From Glandiceps talaboti (Eukaryota > Hemichordata > Enteropneusta > Spengelidae), in contig NC_135551.1 of assembly GCF_964340395.1 (NCBI RefSeq), positions 22,604,503 to 22,668,502 on the forward strand: a DNA stretch of 64,000 nucleotides, in the 5' to 3' direction. The number at the start of each line of letters is the position of its first letter. Positions within the stretch are counted from its first letter, which is position 1. The position numbers were made by a program, and so were the translations under genes. Below, piece by piece: positions 57,401 to 64,000 of the stretch. The notes below the pieces were generated by a model. The model worked only from the letters and a program-made list of their open reading frames with translations. It searched no databases and was not told the origin of the DNA.

Positions 57401-57529
57401 TTCAAAGGAACGCAATCGAAGTTTATAATGTGCCTGCGACTTATACTGCATATTTAAAAGTTACTATAGTATTCTACTTACTAAAGCAAATGTAACTATT
57501 ATTTGCAATTCACTGAACTCAAACCTTGT

Positions 57530-57531
<2 letters not shown>
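51431..57531. other. Long non-coding stretch
   Basis: No gene called. The notable frames are a minus ATG at 53321 followed by a signal-peptide-like segment, and a plus frame at 55460-55705 with no recognisable domain. An isolated B-box-like word (GTTCGAGTCCC) near 56318 lacks a tRNA-like 5' half. Confidence 0.4.

Positions 57532-57616
<85 letters not shown>
57532..57616. repeat. (AC)n(AT)n compound microsatellite
   Basis: AC units to 57560 switch abruptly to perfect AT units to 57615. Confidence 0.97.
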
Positions 57617-59225
57617 CACATATAGATGATCCAATGACATTTTATACGGAATCCATATTAGGCAATCAACTTTTCTAACAAAATTAAAAGGCAATTGTAA
57701 TCTAAGAGAAGGCACATGCACCGACATACATATTATACTATAATAGTTTATCTGAGGTTTTATGTAAGCATTTTCAGTTTAGTAAAAGGGTTATAAACCC
57801 AGTATGTGCCACTTTATGTAGGTAAAGCCATACCACCGTAAAACTACTTCAACGTTTCCAATCACTTAAATACTCATTTTACAACGAGGTATGTTTTACA
57901 TTATAACTCAGTAAAATAAATACATTTCCTGATGTTAGTGTATTGAAAATACTCATATATTTATCATAATGACAATTTTCCTACTTTCAAACGACCGATT
58001 CTTATATAATGTTTATGTTTATGGGAATAATATTAACCGTGTAATTCTTTAGGAAGCCTACATTTAAGACATTGTGAGTGTTTCCTAATTGTCTCAGTAG
58101 GGATATTACAAAGCAAGCGATAGTTAAAAGCAGTACATTATGGATTATCAGTAGCAATTAAATACTTCATCTTTAATCCCCTTTGTAGAGAACAGTGATT
58201 TCAGAAGTGTTTATGTCACGTCACAAAATATCCATTAGAGATACTCATCACAGAACCTGAGGGGTTTCTTTTAAAATGGGAAAACAGCATGACACATCTG
58301 CTTGTCTAAGTGCATTTTTAAGAGAAGTATATGTAGGGGAAAATGTAATGCATAAAGGCAATGATCCGTACGAAGAACTCGCTAAAACCACCATGTGACT
58401 CTACAATTGATATGATCATAAAATGACATCTTCCCAACTTAATAGCTCTTATTGGTCGTAAAGGGGTCATGCAAGGAAATGTAAAAAATTGTGCTTGAAG
58501 TTTGTTCCTTGCCGCTTGAGTGGTTTACAAAACTATACTGGAGGCTAAATTGGCGCACATTATACTTAATGCATTTTTATGACACCATTGGGAGTCCTGG
58601 TAATGCACACGTCCTAGAGTTATAGTTATTGTCCGATTATGATTACGGATGATGGCTGAAGATATGAAAGTCGGCTGTGTTAATGTTCTATTCCGATTTA
58701 AAGGAAAATCGTGTGTGACCCCTACTGATCTATTTTCAGCATACTTAGGTATTACGGCTTCTTCTTATCATTGACAAGCATCACAATGTAGCTGTACACG
58801 GTATAAACAGAAAATATTATATTACCCAAGTATTATTCCGGTATTTTTAGAGTGTGTTTCATTACAATGGCAATAGCTGGCTGTATTAAATGCCACTCAT
58901 CCCTCTATTTCATTTAATTCCACGTTTTTAATTCCAAGTTTTACTTGTATATGCTTACAGAAATAATCCTACGGAATTGGAAAGATAGTCCTGTATTATG
59001 ATTGTAAAGAGACTGTTTTGTACAAGTGGCCTTTCTACTTAATAAACACAAAATGAAGCATCCCTACGGAAGGAAAAGTGAGGGATTGCTATGTCAAAAC
59101 CAATTGTTTGGTGATAAAATCGGACTACATTTAATCGATTCAGAAGAACCTTTGACATATTCAGTAATTCAAGGGATAGATGGATTAATGTTACAGAGTT
59201 TATTGCGTAGATAAGAAGAGGGAAG
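57617..59225. other. Non-coding, weak coding hint at 59.0-59.2 kb
   Basis: A plus frame at about 59026-59214 has mixed composition (KIGLHLIDSEEPLTYSVIQG) and ends in a stop, but no acceptor is defensible. Confidence 0.35.
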
Positions 59226-59680
59226 GATAGGCAAGTGGATATATAAATTCAAAAAATAAAAAATAAGATAAAATAAACGGTCTTGTTGCCAAGCAACAAG
59301 ACCATTCCCATAGCAACAGACAAATGACGGTGTATATTACAAGGATAACTACAGGCATGTATACGAATAGGCAAATGAAAAACATTACAAATTGAACACA
59401 TATATGCCTAGTAAAAAGACCACGCCCATAGCAACAACCAAATGATGGCGTGTATTGCAAAGATTACAGGGATGTGCAGGCAAGTGGATAAACATTAAAA
59501 CGCTGACGCACATTTACCTAGAAACTAAGACCACGCCCATAGCAATGGTGAAATTATGGCATATAATGATGACAAAGATGACAACAGGGATATGGATAAG
59601 CATGTGGATAAACATAGAAAAAAATGGCTACTATATGCCTTGCAACTAAGACCACAGCAACAACTAAGGCTCTTTGCCAG
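59226..59680 (+). repeat. Tandem array, unit about 115-120 bp, with a perfect 11-bp hairpin
   Basis: Units carry AGACCACGCCCATAGCAACA, a CAAATGATGGCGTGTATTGC word, AAAGATTACAACAGGGATGT, GGCAAGTGGATAAACAT and ATATGCCTAGCAACTA. AGACC starts at 59299, 59417, 59528 and 59649. At the left edge GGTCTTGTTGC (59279-59289) pairs exactly with GCAACAAGACC (59293-59303) across CAA, an inverted copy of the unit junction. The core GTTGCCAAGCAAC resembles an RFX X-box with a one-base spacer. Confidence 0.85.
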
Positions 59681-61091
59681 CCAAGATAAATACAAATTTG
59701 TTGCAAATATATGGAAACAGCCATAGTAAGTACATTGTGCAAAGATAGTAAGAGGGATGTGTAAGAATGAATTGTCCTACCGTTCAAATCCTCTGAAATT
59801 ATATCATCAATTATTTCCTCATTACTATTTGCGCTATATACTTTCTTCTGGACAGTTATTTTTCTTTTAATTTCTGGCTTGAAAACTGTCAAGGGTCACT
59901 GTACAACTGATCAAGGCACGTTGGGGCTTCTTAATATAATCCCAATGTTTGTCGAGAAACTACAGACTGAAATTATTTCTGATCTGTGTTATGACTTAAT
60001 CTATGTTTTATTGATACAAATGTGAAATCTGAAAAGGTGACACTAAATAGATTTATGGAGTTACATAATAGTCACGTCGCACGACTTAAACAACTATACA
60101 TGTTCTACATTATTTCGCGTAGACTTTGTTCACTTGAAACTGTAGGATTTATATAATAGTATTATCGTGAATGTTTGCTACACTAACATGCTGAAATGGA
60201 ACAACGGTGGGATTTAAGTTTTAGTTAGCTTTTAGACAAGAATTATCGAACTAAAAATAAATGACAGTACTGGCCATTTATCATTTACTGCGTAGCGAAC
60301 CAGAACCAATATAACACAAGGCTAAGGCTTAGGGAGTAACACGTTTTCCCAACTGTGGGCGTTATTTCTGGAGTGCTCATAAATTGCATACATTGACATT
60401 TTTTTTAATGTCCATAATGTTCACTTTTTTTACAAGTAAACTATGTGATTTCAAATAGGTCCATGTACACATGAAGATTTTTACGATATGGCATGATCCT
60501 TCCAGAGATACGCGTTCTCACTCGACCTGTATGTTGTGATCATCTGAAGTATGTATCGCCAAATAAATGATGTTATGAATGAACCGCGATAAATTACTGT
60601 GTGTACATCTGACATGGTTTACCATATTGATGATAAATCAGGAAAATTAATATTGCGATATTGCTCTCCCTACGAAGGTACAGTATGTCGTATTTGAGTA
60701 AGCTTTGGAAGACCAGATTTAACCTTTTACTTCGTATACATTGCAATATATATGAAATCTTATTATTAGAAAAAATCGAAGAGAATTATAACCAATGAAA
60801 AATGAGACGTATTAAAAAATGAATATCGATAAATGTATATAAATGATGACCAAAGTCATCCATGGAATGATTAATAATATCGAGGAAATGACCCACTAGT
60901 ATATCAATTGTAGATACATAGTCCTTCAAGGCCTCATTTTGAAAACCATAGATTAGTTTACTGTTGAACTTTGTAGAGCTTCTCCATTCCATAATTAATT
61001 GTGTCCTAATTTCCCTAATGGTTTACTTCATATTGCAATGATGTCGTCTATATAAATGGTATAAGTGTTACATCAAAAGGTTCATCAAAAT
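59681..61091. other. Non-coding, nothing recognised
   Basis: AT-rich DNA, possibly the upstream flank of the acetylcholine-receptor gene. No clear promoter motif is seen. Confidence 0.4.
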
Positions 61092-61119
61092 ACACACACA
61101 CACACACACACACACACAT
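61092..61119. repeat. (CA)14 microsatellite
   Basis: A short perfect CA tract just upstream of the candidate signal-peptide ATG at 61138. Confidence 0.95.
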
Positions 61120-61137
61120 ATTAATGTTTTATTGAAG

Positions 61138-61174
61138 ATGTCATTATTTGTGGCTTTCATATTGATATTTATAT
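61138..61174 (+). CDS. Possible signal-peptide exon of the acetylcholine receptor gene
   Basis: The ATG at 61138 opens MSLFVAFILIFI, a strongly hydrophobic stretch with no charged residue. A GT at 61175 would end the exon in phase 1, which matches the phase-1 acceptor of the receptor exon at 62896. The joined product would have a normal signal peptide ending near the start of that exon. Against it, the donor GTTATC is a poor consensus, and the frame otherwise runs into simple repeats. Another upstream first exon is quite possible. Confidence 0.25.
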
Positions 61175-61204
61175 GTTATCCCCATAGAATATTACTGATA
61201 AACA

Positions 61205-61334
61205 AACAACCAACTAACCAACCAACCAACCAACCAACCAACCAAACAAACAAACAAACAAACAAACAAACAAACAAACAAACAAACAATCAATCAATCA
61301 ATCAAACAAACAAACAAACAAACAAACAAACAAG
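61205..61334. repeat. Graded tetranucleotide array: CAAC, CAAA, CAAT, CAAA
   Basis: Consecutive motif blocks differ by one base each, as in the array at 9.1 kb but lacking the GATC part. Confidence 0.96.
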
Positions 61335-62895
61335 CAAATATTATAAAAACAAGTTTGTATTTTATGTGTTAATTATAACTCTTCGTAAACACACTCTAAT
61401 GTGTATAATTATCATGATGTATATACTGGTGAAATGAAAATAAGTTGACGAGAAACAAACCATCTTCTGTCTCGACAGATATCTTACTTATGTGACTCCA
61501 CCTTGTCGTCTTACTGAACAAAAAAACTCACTTACATTGCTTCTTTTCATTAGTTCCCCAGTCGTACTAATATTGCTACATTCACAGTATGGCTATAGAC
61601 CAAATTATCACTAACACGGCTTCACTTTATAGTCTGTCTCCACAAGAATCTTACTATACTGCTCATTTCATCAACATAATAAACAGTTTACCAACATTTC
61701 TGCGTTATTTTTGTGTGAGCTACCATTATGCAATATCGGTGTACTTTTGTAAGATTTGAAGCCTTTGCCTTGAAACAAGTGTCTTAAAGTTACACTTCTT
61801 GAGAAATTGATTTTTACCAAGTACTCCCCGACAAAATAAACTAACACACTGCAAGTACGTTTAGTTAGTATTTGTTCAGGAGCAGTATTAGAGGTTGATT
61901 TATCGGTTTTACACATCTTGGAATGTACCTAAAAGGTCTCAATATTGAGTTTAAGCTTAATAATTGCCTATTACTGTATGTGCAATTGTGTAAAATGTCT
62001 TCGATTGTGAATTGTGAAAAGCGCACAATAAATGTGAATTTTGAGAAAGAAAATATTAGAAATCGTTAAGCCTATCGAGGTGAAAATGTAGTAGATGGCA
62101 TTGTTAGAACTGTTGATTGTATAGTAGGGGTTCTTGTACATTTTATGATACGTATAATTAATTACGTCATGTGATAGTTTACCAGATATATCCTAATATC
62201 AGTTTAGTTATTATTATAGTTAAATGCAAGTGATGATTCAGTATACACCAGTAAGTAGTACACTGTGAGTGCTTTTGAATATGAATTTTGAATATGCAGA
62301 AAAAATTACTTCCCGAAAAAACATAAACTCAGTTTGTGTCCCTTTAACGATTTAGTGATTCAACATGCTATTTCAATAAATTTCACATGCAACGGTTCTA
62401 AGGATTTAAGCGTTGTAATACATGAACTTGACACCACTTTGAACGAAAAAATGTTCGAAGGGACCAACTATGTGTACAAGGTTAAAACCCCACATATATG
62501 ACGTTTTGTATCATCTTGGAAACCCCTTTAGCATGCTCTATATGTTCGTTTATTGTTGCAGCGTGTAATACATAGCCCACTGACTTCTTCAAAAATGTCT
62601 TATTCCAGGGTATCCCTTTAAATAGTTTAAGAGCCTGCGGGGATGATTGTATAAACATACGTGCATTTTATTAAGCTTTCAGCTTACGTATACGTAGCCA
62701 TGCTTGGGTCATTTTAAAGATCTTGTGTACTTTTTGTATTGTGACGTAAATGGTAATTTCCCAAGGATAACTTGATTCATGATTAACAGTCGAAAACGGG
62801 TAGTATTAATAAAATATCTCAATCGCAATTTATCTGCAGGTGGTAATTTCTAATGATTGCAAGTCTAAATTTAGAATTCTGTCTTTATTGTACAG
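61335..62895. other. Non-coding, probable intron or 5' flank of the receptor gene
   Basis: It includes a possible degraded relative of family B at 61500-61650. The last 20 bases (CTGTCTTTATTGTACAG) form a strong splice acceptor for the following exon. Confidence 0.5.
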
Positions 62896-63032
62896 TTTCT
62901 GCGATTGGTAGTGAGCAGAAGTTGGTCAACGTACTATTTCAAAATTACAACAAGAAAGTACGACCCGTCAAGAACTTTTCAAGTCCAATTTTGGTGACTT
63001 TTGACATGAACCTTAATCAGATAGCGGACATG
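62896..63032 (+). CDS. Nicotinic acetylcholine receptor subunit, exon 2 (start of ligand-binding domain)
   Basis: The exon encodes 45 complete codons, including EQKLVNVLFQNYNKKVRPVK and SSPILVTFDMNLNQIADM. This is the N-terminal helix and first beta strand of Cys-loop, acetylcholine-gated pentameric cation channels (pattern L-x2-LF-x2-YN-x2-VRPV, then V-x-L-x-QI-x-D). The protein would sit in the plasma membrane with this domain outside. A phase-1 TTGTACAG acceptor and a phase-0 GTAAGT donor give 137 bases. Vertebrate alpha-7 exon 2 has the same phases, ends at the same place (before DEKNQ) and is about 140 bases. The subunit type cannot be told, because the Cys-loop and the alpha-type vicinal cysteines lie in later exons outside the window. 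The last residues (IADM instead of the usual I-x-DV) are unusual. Confidence 0.95.
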
Positions 63033-64000
63033 GTAAGTTTTTTAATATCTGTGTTCGTGCTTATTCATTTGGAGTGTCTAGGACGAGTCATTAGCCATTG
63101 CACTAAGTAATCAGAGACACCCTCTTACAACTGCCACATCGATATATTATGGAGGCTAATGATACTAGAAGTGTGTTTATTTTTAGTCTTAATGTTGTGA
63201 AAAGCATGTAAGATAAGAAAATGCACCGATTCCTCCAGCAGTATATTGTAATGAGCTTCCTAAGGAAAAAAATCCGTGGAGGAGCTCATTATGGAATATT
63301 AAAACGTAGTGAAATACACACAAATTGGAAAATCGCGCAGCTGAACTCATCTGAACAGTATTGCTCGGCGCAACTCGTTAACTATACTGATTAAAGCAAA
63401 GTATCGAAGGCACGGCTGGAATTCTTTTAATGAAAAACTAGGATGCTCCGATAGAAAACATTTACATATTGCAACATCACCTCAATTCTGCAGTGCCACG
63501 AAAACTAATTACATGTATGAAATTGAATTACGGTATAGAAATTGAATAATGCTCTTCTTTACATTAACTTAACAATGACGCCAACGTTAGTACACGAAAG
63601 TAATTAAAGTAGTCGGCTTGTCATATGTTGTTTGACAGGAAGGGAATCTGTCGTGATTAGATGAGATAGGAGTGTATGTTTGTAAAGCCACCTTGTCAGT
63701 AGACCCCCAAGTTTATCATGTAATCACAAACTTGTTAAATTATTAAAAGTGCAGACTGAAGCCTGATGTGTATTTGTTTGGAATAATGAAATGATGTCGC
63801 CAATACGCTGCAATAATTTTCACACTAACAGATATTTGATGATGAAAAGTGCGCCCCGGGATTCATTTAGATTTCAAACCTGAATATACCACTAGCTGTC
63901 GGCTTTCCCACGCTAAGTCTTTATAATTAGCTAGATAATAACAACTTATTATAATAATATGCATTTTAGACTTTATGTATTGTGTCAATTCTACTGTTTT
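63033..64000. other. Intron 2 of the receptor gene (partial)
   Basis: It begins with GTAAGTTT. The short third exon expected after this position (about 45 bases, DEKNQ-like) was sought and not found, so the intron extends beyond the window. It contains an imperfect hairpin: TAATGAGCTTCCT at 63249-63261 pairs with AGGAGCTCATTA at 63280-63291. Confidence 0.7.

Noticed and set aside
63820-63880. GATGATGAAAAGTGC segment as the short third receptor exon (DEKNQ-like)
   Set aside because: It reads DDEK but then diverges and hits a stop before any donor, and no acceptor precedes it.

Overview
This is an AT-rich eukaryotic window, almost all intron or intergenic DNA. Coding sequence is confined to a few short, splice-bounded islands. 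Microsatellites are abundant (long GA, AT, CATA/TATG, CAAT and TTTA tracts), as are old dispersed repeats, a tRNA-derived SINE, minisatellites and diverged tandem arrays. No bacterial-type operons, rRNA genes or CRISPR arrays are visible. The repeat types and the two recognisable exons fit a marine invertebrate, most likely a lophotrochozoan such as a mollusc; that assignment is inference.

Left end: after about 3.6 kb with no gene, a possible promoter zone (perfect palindromic E-box at 3622-3631, hyphenated palindrome at 3700-3726) precedes a first coding exon at 4030-4216 (+). This exon encodes a signal peptide and one six-cysteine module. Its cysteine spacing (C-x12-C-x2-C-x2-C-x8-C-x2-C) equals that of the TNF-receptor-family protein Fn14/TNFRSF12A. 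The exon ends at a phase-1 GTACGT donor; later exons were not found.

Middle: 4.2-45 kb is repeat-dominated. Main structures are a 41-bp minisatellite with a 104-105-bp higher-order period (8166-8524), a 1.1-kb-spaced direct duplication (15.3-16.8 kb), a tRNA-derived SINE head (18.2 kb), an 89-unit uninterrupted GA tract (21.1 kb), a degenerate tandem array hosting GTT and AT microsatellites (30.7-31.1 kb), a frameshifted coding-like island (36.6-36.9 kb), an imperfect palindrome of about 390 bp (43.0-43.4 kb) and a probable Penelope-like element remnant (43.9-44.1 kb). Two exon-like open frames bounded by plausible splice sites but without recognisable homology lie at 45410-45582 and 48870-49138. 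A diverged array of about 190-bp units occupies 50.5-51.4 kb, and one of about 115-bp units occupies 59.2-59.7 kb.

Right end: 62896-63032 (+) is a confident nicotinic acetylcholine receptor exon, the start of the ligand-binding domain. Its length, phases and downstream boundary match exon 2 of vertebrate neuronal subunits such as alpha-7. A possible signal-peptide exon lies 1.7 kb upstream (61138-61174), with a weak donor. The rest of the receptor gene should lie beyond the window. The two recognised genes are on the same strand about 58 kb apart; nothing suggests they work together.
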